Assembly: GCF_040954835.1 (NCBI RefSeq)
Contig: NC_090718.1
Location: forward strand, 14,027,532-14,091,531
Direction of reading: 5' to 3'
Source of the DNA: Lepisosteus oculatus
Taxonomy: Eukaryota > Chordata > Actinopteri > Semionotiformes > Lepisosteidae
DNA length: 64,000 nt
Part shown: piece by piece, positions 34,601 to 47,141 of the stretch
Position numbering within the stretch: position 1 is the stretch's first letter
Layout of the letters: every line of letters begins with the position of its first letter
Translations under genes and position numbers: made by a program
Notes under the pieces: generated by a model
Told to the model about the DNA's origin: nothing
The model's database searches: none
What the model saw: the letters and a program-made list of their open reading frames with translations, nothing else

Positions 34601-35251
34601 GCTGCTCTGAGCTGCTAGTTTTGGGGGGGATCTCTCTTCCTCCTGCACAGCCAATCTGTTTGAATTTGTCTATTATCTGGTGCTGCCATCAGACCAGTGT
34701 GTACAACAGGCAATTTACTCTTCGGTTTATTCTGGAATTTCTTGAAAAAAAACTTAATTGTGAATTTTGGCCTCCTTCTTTGAGCTCATAGCCACTATCC
34801 TGTACCATCCCCCCCGCCCAATCACTGCAATTTAAGAGGTCAGCTGCTTTCCACTTGTAAAAGAGAAAAGGATAACACCATATTCACTGTTTTTAATTTC
34901 TTCCAGTCAGATGGGTCACATACCCCCTGTTCGTGTTTATTGTGTCCAGTCTGCTGCTCTACAGAAAACACACTGAAGGTAAGGGGGTGATGGCTGGCAA
35001 ATGTGTTAGTTGGCGTCGTCGTCTACAGGGCCGCTGATGGAGCGTCGGTTGCGTGAAAGATACCTCGGTTTTCAAAGTTAACGGAAATAAAAGATGGGGG
35101 AAACTGAAACTAAACTTGTAATAAAACTTGTCAATTTCTCCCCCCCTTCTCTACAGACCTTCACCGTCTTAGTTGCTGTGTGCCAAAACCACAGTGCACC
35201 GAGGACATGGCCTCCCTCCCTCAGCATAAACTGACCGGCGAAGCCCCGTGA
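31637..35251 (+). CDS. IgSF-4: three-Ig receptor with short tail, paralogue of IgSF-2
   Basis: Six exons: 31637-31679, 32840-33178, 33391-33702, 34214-34531, 34907-34978 and 35157-35251, all phase 1 (392 aa). Exon 1 is a signal peptide (MILAIVLVLVLHGSG). D1 (about 15-128) is V-like with IQCVF, GKWYK and SGKYHCEL, extra cysteines and sites NYS, NAT, NFT and NWT. D2 (about 129-231) is C1-like (LYCQVSGDY, VVWQRQ, NYTCAVSY). D3 (about 232-337) is C2-like (LELLCEVES, VQWYHP, PYRCTANNSYG). The helix is about 341-356, followed by a 36-residue tail with a Cys pair and no tyrosine motif. The Ig exon lengths (339/312/318 nt) nearly match IgSF-2 (342/309/318), and both D3 domains share LELLC, PAS and NSYG, so they are paralogues. 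The helix has no central Lys/Arg for an ITAM adaptor, so it may be a decoy or non-signalling member. Confidence 0.85.
32450..32715 (+). mobile_element. SINE3 copy G, old and diverged
   Basis: The 5S-like head is still visible (GGTCTCGGAACCTCAGCAAG, GAGCCTGGGCAGTACTGG, GGTGGGAGACCTCCAAGG). The body is decayed (AATATCCCAGTAAGGTGACT, AGTAGGGCTGTTTAACACC). It lies in intron 1 of IgSF-4, about 125 nt before the D1 exon. Confidence 0.7.
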
Positions 35252-36599
35252 CTTCCTGGGAGCCAGCAGCAACCACGAACGGGGCTCTTTCACAGGCCTT
35301 GACTTCTTGAGTACCGAAGGGAAAAAAAATAACGAAGCCCCCCAGACTGATTGATAAACGTGATCCGTTTTCTGAGGGACCTTCCACGCCGCTCATGCCT
35401 CATTGAGATAAATATGCCCAAGCTGCAATAAATGTATTGGAAGTGTTTTTTTACATTTTAAAAGTAAAATCTACAAACTCTTTTGCACGCCTGATTATAA
35501 CGATAACATAACGGTTTCAATAAAAAATGTCACGATTCTATACAGAGAATTCCCTACGTAGATGAACGGGTAATTTCTGTAGAAACCTCTAGTTTTCTTA
35601 ACCTTTTACAGTATGAGATTTAGATGTAAGCCAACAACAAAGCTGGTTTCACTTTGAGTTACGAGCGGCGCTGGTTAAATCTGAAACAAACGGCGGCACT
35701 TTGAAGAAGAAGTTATATTACTGTAAGGCACAGAGTCACGTATATCTGTATCTGTTCTCTATAAAAGTTGTCACATTTATTTAACACCATTTCTTGTATG
35801 GTTTTACAAACCGCTCAGGGCTGTGTTATTTACTCGGGTAGGTGTTATGCTGAAGCGACCAGAGCTATCTTGATGAATGGAGAAAATGATGACATCTGGG
35901 TTCAGGCAATTGCTGCAAATGATCTGTGGCACCTGGGTTAATTACGCAAGCAAACGTAAATTGAGTACAATAAGTATTGAAAGTTTCAAAGACCTGTAAA
36001 GGCGTGAAACTCTGGCGCCACGGAAATCGCGGGATCTGTAACTCGCACCTGTTCAGGTTCAAAACTTATATTTTATTATTTCATCCGAGCAGTTGCTGCT
36101 TTCCTCGTAGATAGCTGCCTGTGGCAATCTATTCGGCTTAATCTATTTTATTTTTTTTAAGTACAGTACAACTTTAAACCCCCACTTGTCTGTTGAACGT
36201 TAAACGCTGATCTGCAATTAACGGGTGATCCTCTTTTAAGTAAACGTGCATTTCGACGAGAACAGAAATCTGTAATGAACTGTGGTATTTGACATTAAAG
36301 GCCGCTGTTTCAATCGATTCTAATCTGGGTCAAAACTGAGACACGCATCCGTTGTTATCTAGAAACAAAAAAGCTTTCTCGTTTTCTTTGTATTCAAGAT
36401 CACATTGAATAGTGGGAAAGGTGATATCAGGTTTTCTTACTTTAACCCATGCTTTCTAAATACTGTGCAAACCCTCCATTCCGTTGTAAAGATGTATTAA
36501 AGGCAGTTTATCTTTAAAATAAAAATCATTTTGGTCTGTCGCTTTGCTCTGAAGGAGGTCGGTGAACGATCGCGCTTCTCTGAAGTTTGTCCTTCCAGA
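35252..36599. other. Intergenic between IgSF-4 and spa17
   Basis: 3' end of IgSF-4 followed by AT-rich sequence with no recognised gene or repeat. This is the boundary between the repeat-rich Ig cluster and the spa17 region. Confidence 0.45.
35427..35432 (+). terminator. Poly(A) signal of IgSF-4
   Basis: AATAAA 176 nt after the stop codon. A second AATAAA lies about 90 nt further on. Confidence 0.55.
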
Positions 36600-36686
36600 G
36601 CCGCCTTAGAAAGGGGGTTCAAACTGTTGCGTTGCCTAGCAGCGACAGACAACACTAACTTGCGCTGCGTGGTTTTCAAACACACG
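36600..36686 (+). other. spa17: Probable 5' untranslated exon of spa17
   Basis: A locally GC/CpG-richer patch ending in a good donor (CACACG/GTAAGG at 36686/36687). It lies upstream of the first spa17 coding exon, which itself begins with an acceptor (CAG before 38184 or before 38210). The 5' limit is a guess, and transcript data would be needed to confirm it. Confidence 0.4.
36631..36643 (+). promoter_or_regulatory. RFX X-box-like motif at the spa17 promoter
   Basis: GTTGCCTAGCAGC differs by one base from the common ciliary X-box form GTTGCC-T-AGCAAC (consensus RYYNYY N1-3 RRNRAC). RFX factors control flagellar and ciliary genes, which fits SPA17, a sperm-tail protein. Confidence 0.5.
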
Positions 36687-38183
36687 GTAAGGCATGGATA
36701 CGTCGAAAAGATTCTGCCAGCATAAAACAATATATATTCCACAAGTGCATATCGGAACACCGCCTCGTCCAGCATTTTATCAGAAAAATGATTTATGAAA
36801 GCAAATTATCAGCGGGTCTCTAGCTTAATGCAGAATGACATGCTAGACCAATCACACGAACAGGGCTGTCGAGTCGAGCTAACTGCTAATTTCAGATGTT
36901 TTGTAAAACTGAATCTTGCGTGTGACCAATCGAGATAAAGACAGCCTTATCACATTAGTTTAGATATAAATGTAAATAAAAAAGGATGTGTTTTTTTGTG
37001 GTCAGGTGCAATATGTAGGCTTCAAGTTGCTTTATTTCGAAAGTCAGTTGAAAAAGATAAAAAGCCTTAAACTGCATTTTTCAATACTGTATTGTAGTTT
37101 GTTAAAGATTTGTTAATACTACTAGCTATGAGGCCATATGTCCTGTTAATTTTTATCGTTAAGCAATTGCCTTTGTATGTAGATACTTAGGATTTGTTGG
37201 AAAAACTCAGAATGTTAGTCAATCAAGTTTTGAGCATAATAAATTCAGTTCTGTATATTACAATGCGATGGCAACTGTTACCTAATTCTTGTATAATGTG
37301 ACTATTCTGCTTTTTGATTTTTCTTAATTTTATACCAGGTACATTTTAAAATGGGCAGTGTTATTTACATAGACTTGTATACTCTATATAACCAGCCTAA
37401 AACGTGTGACAAATATCCTGAAAATTCACTGAGCATCAGACAGTATCAGTGTGGTTATGGATGCCATTTTCCATAGTCCAGTCAAATGTACTGTAAATGA
37501 CAATTACCTTTTTAAATAAAAAGCCAGCATTTTAACAACTTAAGTTGGAGTGTCTTTACTGTTGGCAGCACTACCTAAGCAGTTAAAATCACTATTAGGA
37601 GAGGCTGCAGACTGACTAATATTAAAACCCTCTGAGTTTGTGTGCATTGAGGCACAAGTACAAGAGTGATCTGAAGATGTGAGAGCTTGCTGTTCCTGGG
37701 ATACTCTAGCAACACCTGCCCAATACATAACCTGTGTATATTGTTACCACACTCCCTGTCCTTAACGGCTGTGATCAGGTACTGTCCTGGGAGAAGGCAG
37801 AATAAGTTCTGAACAAAAGGTGAAGATCAGGTCAAGATAAGGGTTGAACTGTAAAACAGAAGTGGAAATATAGGTCATCGTACAGTATATCATGGAATGA
37901 GCCAGCTGACAATTTCCCACCACCAGATCATGCAGAGGCAATGTCTCATCATCACTGCAGTTTCTTTGAAACTGGGATTTTTTTTTCTGTACGACAGATC
38001 TTTGCCAACAAATGCTTCAGTGAGATGGTAAGACATTGCCAACAAACAAAAATGTGTTAATGAGGAAAAAAAATGACGATGTTCTCTATCTCAATGGTCT
38101 GCCAGTTAGAGAACTTATTGAAATAAAGAAATTTGATTTTTAAACACAATTCAACAGCTGTGCGTCTCACCTGAATTTGCCAG
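36687..38183. other. Probable first intron of spa17
   Basis: AT-rich, with no reading frame of note and no recognised repeat. It is bounded by the donor at 36687 and the acceptor CAG ending at 38183. Confidence 0.35.
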
Positions 38184-38225
38184 GTTTCCAGGGCTGTGCC
38201 GATTTTCAGTCAGAAGAGAGTTGGG

Positions 38226-41200
38226 ATGTCTGTGCCTTTCTCGAACACTCACCTGCGGGTTCCCCGTGGATTCGGGAACGTCCTGGAGGGACTGGCTAGG
38301 GAGGTCCTGAGAGACCAGCCCAGGGACATCCCTGCTTATGCGGCCCAGTACTTCAAAGCCCTGCTTAAAGAGCGAGAGGGTAATCTTTCATTCCTTTCAT
38401 GGGACTTCTTAGGTGCTTGTTATTCTAAGCATTGACTAAACGTCACCAGCTCCTTCACTAATGGAAGCATACACCCAGACAACTGAAAGGGTTGTGTCAG
38501 ATTTTCAGAAACATGAAACTTATTTCTTTATAAATTTAAGAAGTATTTTTTTTTATAAGAACCAAAAAACATAAGCTAAGCTAAGGTAATGAAAAATGTC
38601 TTTCATAAAAAAAGTTGTCTTTTAAGAATTAGACATTCGGTCTGAGCTGCACAGAAGGTGCTTGATACTCTTTGTTGTCACCTGGTTTGTTAATAACTGA
38701 GGCAGACCCACATTACTGCAAGATTTGTGGCATTGTGTAAAAGCAGAAGTAACCTTGACACAGTGTATTTAACAGGGGCTGTCAGGTGCAGAATCTTCTA
38801 AGAGGTCAGAATTCCACACCATTGCTGACAGGGTGACAAGCAAAACCAAATCAATATGGAAAATGTGTGCATTAAAAACTAAGATAAACGGCAACTTGCA
38901 TATCTATCAATGTTTATATTGCAAATAAATGTGATAGCTGAGAAAAACTGAAAGGAAAAATGCAATTTTCATGTCAAGTAGAGGACCCATAAAGTTAATT
39001 TTGAAATGCTGGCTCATAAAGAATGGTTGACACAAGGCTTCAGAGATGAAAAGGGAACCCTGCAGAATAGTAGTTCTGGACAGGTGAAGCAAAATGTGAT
39101 TTGTCTGAGTAAAACACAGAGTTCTTCCAAGCAGGGAAAAACAAATGGTTTTCACTTCCAGATTACCCTTTGAGTATATGAATGTTTGGGATATGGATTT
39201 TATGCAGTATTTACGATTGCTGTAATCCCAAAGTTTGATGTTGCTTCGAAAACTGTATGGGCATTTTTTCGTAGAAAGTGGCCTGGATCCAGCTGAATGG
39301 AGTGCTAGACTGGAAGACAGATTTTACAACAACCATGCTTTTAAGGTAACATTCTTAAAATGCTTGACTGTTATCCTGCCCATTCTTATGTCCAGAATGA
39401 AATCAATGCTTGCTGTGTTTTGCTTCTCAGCCTGGTGAGCTCCTAACATTGCAGATTTTCACTGTACAAATTTTCGGTTATAAAATTCTCTGCATCTGTA
39501 AGATGTTACGTGGTCAGACAGGGTTCACACATAGCTTACACATTTCACTAAATGAAAATTAATTGTTGAAGTGCATGATTGTTTTAAGCCACAAGAGGGA
39601 GGAATGTTGCATTATAGTAATAGTATTATAGGGCTTTACAAGCAGCATATCCTAAAATTGGACTTTAATTTTTTCCCCCCAAAGATGACAAAGGAAAAAT
39701 AACAATATTCACAAATTCTTTCATTTCAATCTACAGCTGTGCAAAAACACCAACTAACTATTCACAGTTAAAAATGTAAAGTCCTTAAAGATGTATATTC
39801 CTGTTTGATCTTCGTGAACATGTGTCTGTCTCATCCTCTTAAGATGTTGTAACAAATATATTGTAGCTCTTAGGAATAAACTAATTCTTTAAGATATGAA
39901 CTACTACATTTATCACTGCAGTAAGTAGCAGTGAGTTGATTTAAGTTGATATACCAGTCATCCTATTGTTTTATTTTTGAGATATAGGAACATAAAGACA
40001 CATACGTTCAGGTTCAGAGACAGTTTCTTCCCACAAGCTGTCAGATTTCTGAACTCTACCCCTACCACTGGCTGACACTGATGGGTTTTTTTTCTAAGAT
40101 GTATGTTATTTAACTTGTTGTTGCTGCTTCTGTTCTGTGTTTCTGTTTTTGGTGTTTCCTTAATGTCTTTGTATTCTTTGGATTGGAGCATACATGCAAA
40201 TACACACTTCATTGCACTTGTGCATATGACAATAAATTGAACTGAACTGATTTGCAAGCCTGTATGAAGGGCACCTCCTGCTGTGTGAGGTTCACTTGTC
40301 CAGAAAACCCCCTCATCTCTTCCTTGGACAATCCCATGTTGTTCACAGGCATCAGAAGACCATTGGCAGAATACGGAACAGACTGAAGTTCCGCTGCAAT
40401 ATTAGAATAACAATACATAGACAAAAAGTAGATTTGTTCTTGTTCTTTAACACTGCATTCCCAGATTACCAGTAAGTGATTTTATCAGGTAGAACCTTAA
40501 AGAGACCTTATTAACTCATTTATGTTTCACATCAAGCAGGAAAATCAGAGGAAGACTAATGACAGCCCAGAGAAAGACGAAGCTGCGGTGAAGATCCAGG
40601 CTACTTATCGCGGCTATGTAGCACGGCAGGAAGTGAAGAAACTGAAGACGTCCACCACCAACCTCAATGAGTGAGTCTGCTTTACCTGCTCAGGATACAG
40701 GCCAGACATACAGTACAGGACCAGCTCTACTGCCGTTAGCATGAAAAGGAAGACGCAAGAGAGGGACAAACAGTATTTATTTTCAACTGAATGAATAAAT
40801 GTGATTTTTCTACAAGGCTGAAGCCTTTAATTATTTTCTTTCATTTTAATGAGATTTTACAAAACAGCATTGCATTAATATAAATAGCAGGATGCAAATA
40901 AGAGGCACATTTCCTCAGTTCAAGTGCTGTCTAAACGAGTCTAATATTTAGCTCTGACCTTGGCTTTGGTTCCAACCTCGGTTTACAAAAACAATTTGAA
41001 ATCTCACAATGACAGTATTTACATAATAGCTTTATTAATATCTGGATTTTCTCATTATACAAGAATGAATGGTTGTTCTACTGTCTTGCATCCCCAGGTT
41101 CTGGAGGTTGCATATTTGCTTGTTTTTTTTTTTACCACATACAGTAATCTAGAATTTTCTCACATGCTAAAGATATGCGGGTTAAATTTGATTACCTGCT

Positions 41201-44200
41201 CTTGATTGTCCATTACCAGGTGTGTGTGGGGTGAGGGGTTATAGAGAAACCAAGTCAGCTGACTTATGCAGACTGGAAGCCACTTAGTTATGAACTAGTG
41301 TTATTTTTTTTTTCGTCTGTTGGTTTGCAACAGAAATGGAAGTACTTATCAAAGAGAATTTCCTGAATTTATAACTTGTAAAACTTTTCCAACAGAAGGC
41401 CACTAGATTGCTCCATTCTTTTAAATGATTAAACTGCAGTTTTATTAAAATCTTGTAATCCAAAACAGTCTGTTTGATTAAAAGCAAGTATTTGCTTAGC
41501 AAACGAATGTTGAATGCTTAGTTCAGTGTGCCAGTTAGACAACTGTGTCTTTCTGCTGTTCTGCTTAATAACAAGCTCTTCCAAGGGTTTAGCAGGAGTA
41601 GCTCAACACTAGGGGGAGTCAAACTCCACAGCTTCACCATTGCTTTAGTTATAAACATACAGCAGCAAGCAGTGAAATCCATATTTATATGTTCTGCCTC
41701 ACACTCGTAACAATCACTGTACTCATCTGAACTATTTTATTGTATGTTGTGGTATCTTTATCTTCCTCTTCTCCCTGCCCTTTGCTTCTAATAACATCAA
41801 AGGTCTTTTATGATCAAGGAGGATACTTCTGAGACAAAAAAAGAGCAGCTACAATTGTAACAAAAAAAATACATTTTCCTCTGTAAGACCACCGAGATGA
41901 TTGATTACACCTAGAGGATGTAAATATATAAATTTATATTAACATAATTACCAAGAGCAGTAGCTTCTTCAGGGCTAGGCTTATCGCTTCTGTAATCAGA
42001 GCTGGTGACAGTGTGTGGGTGTTTATTATTATTTATTTATTTGTTTGTCTAAGGGTGTGTGGGTGCATTCCTTTATGTTGGAGAGGGAGAAGAAAGCAGT
42101 AAGGGGGAGGCATAGTGAAATGTTTAAACAGGCCGAGTAAGCAGAATTATTAAAAGCCAACCTTGCCTGTGCTGTACAGCAAGGCACAGTTTTACAGAAA
42201 CTACCATGCCAATTTTGGTACCAGACAGCTTGTGTACAACTCTTAGAAACATGTTATCTTTGGAACAGGTGTAACCTTATTGTACATTATGTCTCAATTG
42301 CAGCCGTGAAGGCCAGCAGCCCAGTACATTTATTTATATCTCTTTTTAATCATCAGCAGCACAAGACTTAAGAAGAGTGTTAAATAAACCCTCTTAAACC
42401 CTTTTGCACAAGTCTGAAGCTTCTGGTGTTGTACATTTCAAACTCCTTTCCTAAATTGCATACCATCTTTGCTTTTTTTTCTTCCAAACTGATTAATCAA
42501 TTAGGCAATTAACATAATTATTCTATAATTTCAACATTTTGAATTTGCTTAAGGATTTCCACAACTGAATACTTAATTAACTGCACCGTTACTTATAAAA
42601 CACATTGAAGCCTTGTTTGAATAATTATAATTATACATTTAATTAATTAGACTTATTATGTAACTGAGAGCTTAGCTGGAACAAAAAAACAGAAACACCA
42701 GGCCATCAGAACTTGAGTTTGAGACCCCTGGTTTAATGAAACCTAGAACAGAATCTTTAGCATTTGCTAATAAGAGTTCCCTTAAATTGACAAAGTTTTT
42801 CAACATACATGATTTAGGGTGGACTATAAAAGTTTTTGGTTTGTGGCTTTTCAGGATCAAGGATGAAAATCTGTTGTATAAGTAATTCATTAGGTGCAAT
42901 TGCTATAGAAAAATATTTATTCTGACAAATTAAAAAAACTAAACTGCCAAGTGTGTGCTGGTATGTGTGAGTGCATGAGTCTCAGTTGGTTTTGGCACTG
43001 TAATGATGTCTCAGCCGTAGTATTTATTAGGCTGGCTCCGTTAACACAAATCCCAGGGACAGACATCCCACAACCTTCAAGCTGTAAGATGCTGCCATTG
43101 TTTCTAGAGCAAAGAGTGTCACGACAATTACAAGGCTCTGCCAGTTGTTATTCCTACTGTGTAAATATATTTCTGAACTAAGTACATTAGTTTGAGGTTT
43201 TGCAAATTGTAAAAGCAACAGCAAACAGCAATAGCAATATCAAATAAAAAAAAAACTGCAAAGGCCTCACTCATATTCTCTTCCTCTTCAAAGAAAGGTT
43301 GTACAGACCATCCTTTTCTCACGAATGGTACAGAAGTATCTAATGATCATTTAATACTGGAAAAAAGTTCTTTAGATTGAGTTTCTATATAGCATTGACT
43401 GTGTTCTTGTATTTAATGTATTTTCATAAAAGAAAGCATTCTTGATTCACTTCAGTAAGTTCCCTGGAGTCTTTTCAATTTAAGTCATCAGTAGTTTTTT
43501 TTTAAGAAAACCCAGAAATATTTGTAATAACTTTGACCTTTGACCTTTTCCAGCAAAAACATACTATTGTGTGCGTGCTTAAATGTTATGTTGTGCAAGG
43601 GGAGAACTTTCTTTAATGTTTTGCCAGTAAATAGACATCTTCACTTCCACTACGGTTTCTCTAGACCTGATAATTGAAATACAGTGGTGGAATACAACAT
43701 ACAGTACAGTAACACTAGAGTAAAATTGTTTCATTCAGTAAAAACAAAATATTTTTAAAAATTGTGCAGGCTTCACAAGATCAAAAAGAGAAAATAAAAT
43801 GCAAAGATGAAAAATAGCATGCGTTTGTATGAAATATAATGCAGTGTGTTAGAAAAAAAGAGTCTGAAAAGAGCTGTTAACCTTTGTTTTTATTCCCAAT
43901 GTCCTCCTTTAGAAAAACCTCAGGTAAAGATGGGGAACCACTTGAAATTCATGATCCTGAAATTATCGAACAAGTTCAGGTTCCAACCATCACATCTGTA
44001 TATCCCAGCGTGTTTGCTGAAGACCTGGATGCAGAAATTGAGGGAGTCGATGAGAGTGACGCAGATATCGGTGGAGCTGAACTTGGTCATGATCCGGCTC
44101 ATGAATTCCCCTATGGTGGAGTAGCCAATGTGGATATCTGTGCTGAGGAACTGAAAGGAATCGCATACAATGAGGAGACAGTGGATCCAACTCCAGGTGA

Positions 44201-45017
44201 AGTGTACTTTTCTAACAGATCTCCAGCAGATATGGTGCTTTTCAGCCCAGGTGATCTCAGTGCTCTTGAGGTCTTAGACAGCCCCAAGCCAGAGGGACAG
44301 CTTCTTCCTCAGGGCGAAGAAGAAGATGCCGGGGAGACAGAATCCCAAGTTGAAGCCCTTGACAAACTTGGGGAGGATTTTGATGCAAGCGAGAAGCATA
44401 TTCTCGAGACGGAAGAGTTGGAAAACCCAGGGTGTTCCAGTGTAGAGGAAACGCACTTGGGCAAAGCCAGGACAGAAGCTAAACCCGATACCGTTGAGGA
44501 AGACTGGGTTTCTGCAGATGGGCGCTATTCTCATGGAGCTGCGGAACGTGCAGAAGGAAATTTTGAGATGAATGAAGATACAACTTCTCCATCTGCCCCA
44601 AAGGAGAACAAAATAGAAGGGGATGAGGCTCTGGAGGAAACGGTTATGGAAGTCACCCCTGAACTTAAGGACATGGCAGAAGGGAAATCCCTAGATGAAA
44701 AGCTGGAGGTTGATGAGGACGTTGACCATAAAACTGACAATGAAGAGGAAGGATTGAAAGATGAGGATCCAGATGAAGATACCAAGTCAACCTTGAAAGA
44801 AACGGTGAGTGAAGAAAAAAGCCTGCAAGAAGACAGTCAGAAGGAAACAGAATTAACGGACGAAGATTTGCACTTAAAAGGCAGAAAAGAAGAGCTAAAA
44901 GCCCAGGAAGATGGTGTTGAAACCAGACAAGGTGAAGATGATCAAGAGGAGCATGAGGATGAAGGTGAAAGAGGACAGGACCTAAACACCGAGCAGGGAG
45001 GTGACCAAACGGTATAG
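38226..45017 (+). CDS. spa17: Sperm autoantigenic protein 17 (RIIa domain, IQ motif), long-tailed
   Basis: Four coding exons: 38226-38379, 39275-39345, 40540-40670 and 43913-45017 (phases 1, 0, 2; 486 aa). Residues 1-75 closely match vertebrate SPA17 (MSVPFSNTH, VPRGFGNVLEGLAREVLRDQ, LDPAEW, LEDRFYNNHAF). The RIIa dimerisation/docking fold at about 10-48 binds A-kinase anchoring proteins in the sperm fibrous sheath and cilia. Residues about 90-110 form an IQ motif (AAVKIQATYRGYVARQ) for calmodulin. The last exon encodes 367 residues, mostly Glu/Asp/Lys-rich, with an ordered-looking start (VPTITSVYPSVFAEDLDAEI, EFPYGGVANVDICAEELKGI). Human SPA17 is about 151 aa, so the tail is a major extension. 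The ATG at 38226 was chosen because MSVPFSNTH is the conserved N-terminus; an upstream in-frame start at 38196 exists only by frame. Confidence 0.93.
39990..40252 (+). mobile_element. LINE 3' end (Rex1/L2-like)
   Basis: One frame reads TFRFRDSFFPQAVRFLNS, the conserved C-terminal end of fish LINE ORF2. It then has a stop, a 3' UTR and a tail with GTGCATATGACAATAAATTG. It lies in intron 2 of spa17 and only the 3' end remains. Confidence 0.7.
42280..42735 (-). mobile_element. Possible hAT-like MITE
   Basis: The right end, read on the minus strand (CAGGGGTCTCAAACTCAAGT, TCTGATGGCC), is the usual end of a fish hAT MITE. The interior is AATTAATT-rich. The left end near 42290 is only weakly matched, so boundaries are uncertain. 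Confidence 0.45.
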
Positions 45018-45932
45018 TGATTTGTTCCTTAACCTTCTCAAGACCAAGTAACTTGTTAGTCTTGAAAATACTGGCTCAACTGTCAGTTCTTTTGTGTTCT
45101 TGGCCTTACTTCATTATCTTTGGGAATATAAAATCATGTCATAGTCAATTGCAATTATGAAAGGGCATTTAATTACAGCAGCACATCATCAGTAATAACT
45201 TTTCCAGTATTACTTTTCAGCTAAATTTGGTTTCCCTGGTGGCACTCATTTTTGTCTAAATCCATAATTTGCATTCTGATTTATTCACTATTAAAAGAAG
45301 GTTATGCTTTATTGCTATAATAGTGAATCCATAATTACAAATTGCTTATTTATTCAATATATAAGAGTTGGAAATTTTCACAGACGTGTTCTGATTTTGT
45401 AAAAGACTATCTCAGTGACTTGGTCTTGTGTTCTGGGTTTTTTAAACATTGTGCAGTGTGTGTGAATACGTTTCAATATACTGTATCTGAAGCAATCAAA
45501 ATGTGGGCTTGACTCAAACTTTCCCACAAAACCTGATTTCAAATGCAAAGACTGTTCGAAAATAATGAGAAACAATTAATGACTATTATTATATAATACA
45601 TACAAGCAGTACAGTCAATGGGAATGTTTTGATTGAATTTTGGAGAAATCGCTTTAAACATTGCATGACAATTGTGTGACTGTAAATTGTTGTTGATTGT
45701 ATCCAATAACGCTGTTTGATCTTCAAAAACCAAAAGTATAACATTTGCCTGTGTTGAATACATGGGCTCTTGATTATGGATTACCAGAATTAAGCAATTC
45801 AGAATTCTGGTTTATTGTAATCTGAAATGTACATTTAAGTATTGATGATACCCTTCTTTATCGTTATCAAATATTTCCGTTGTACTAATGACAATAACAT
45901 TAATTCCATTCAGGATTATTTTTATTTTTATA

Positions 45933-45938
45933 AATAAA
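45933..45938 (+). terminator. Candidate poly(A) signal of spa17
   Basis: AATAAA about 920 nt after the stop. I see no closer canonical hexamer, so the spa17 3' UTR may be about 0.9 kb. Confidence 0.4.
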
Positions 45939-46984
45939 TCTTACCAGACTTGCTTTTATGTAAAATGAACACCTTTTATTCAGAGTAAACCATTCATGAT
46001 CAATTATTTGTCTTAATTCAGGCTCCTCCGTCGGTAATCTTTAATGGAGTGTACATTTCAGGTTTTACAGTAATTGCTTTCAGAATTTCATTTCTCAACT
46101 TTTTTTTTTTACCATGGATTGTGCTTCTCACTAATATAAAACCATTAATTTATTAAGAAACAAATTTATTTGATGTGTGTGGGAGAAATCTGTATGTATT
46201 TATGCACTGTTACATGTTTGACTCTTCACTGAATCATTGGCACCCATGTGTGCGTGTGCCTTAAATTGCTGTACAACTGTTATTTAATGGAGGTGGCCAA
46301 GGTTTAATCCACTGGTGGTGGTTATAAATGAACGGCTTTTGAAATCATGGCTTCACTGTGTGTTTATTTCCTCTGCTAATTGGTTTTCAAATCTGAAAGG
46401 TTGGTGTGTTTGCTGTGCTTTGCCCAATATAATTAAACTTTTAAAAAAATTGATTTTTCTCTTTTTCATATTGCATCACTTTGCTGACAAGGTAATTTGA
46501 TTTGGCATGTTGAAACCTGCCCACCCCACACATAAAAAAAGGGAAGCATTGTTCAAAGACAGTGCAAGGCGAACATGAATATGCATGTCCTGTCACTCAT
46601 TTTTATGCTGAGGTTCTAGATTTTTTTCACTAGTATCCCATGATAGCAATTTCTTCATTTCCCTTATCAGGACCCATGTATTGTGTGGTAGATCTGTGAC
46701 TTTTTAACTCAAGTGTCAGTTTTTTGTGGTTTTCTTCTTACTCTGTTATCTTTGGTATAGTATGTAAAAATTATGTCTTCACTCAACACTCAGGTAGTCT
46801 TGAGTTGTTGATCTGAAATTCAGAGAGGAAAACGTATAGATCAGTGCTAAACTGCAACTAAGTAGTTGCATCTTGGAATATTTGGATAATGATGCAAATA
46901 AAAAAATACACATTGCAGTACGTACATTATTTTGCTTACGAACAAATATTTGTACCATATTTTTTTTCTTTCCTTCTCTTTCAA

Positions 46985-47141
46985 ATGGAGAATTAAGGAT
47001 GGTCTAGAATTGTCTTCCAGCATGGAAGTTTTCGAAGATTTCAGTAATCAACTGCCAAGCGTTCTGTCACTGCTTCCTGGGTCCCAGGAGTGCCCTGATG
47101 GAAAGCATCCCAGAAATAGCTTGACTTCTTCGTGGCACTGA
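46985..47141 (+). other. Exon-like fragment, unassigned
   Basis: An open stretch with reasonable residue mix (WRIKDGLELSSSMEVFEDFS, NQLPSVLSLLPGSQECPDG) after a long T-rich tract, ending in TGA at 47139-47141. It might be an alternative terminal exon of an unknown transcript. No homology was recognised and chance is quite possible. Confidence 0.15.
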
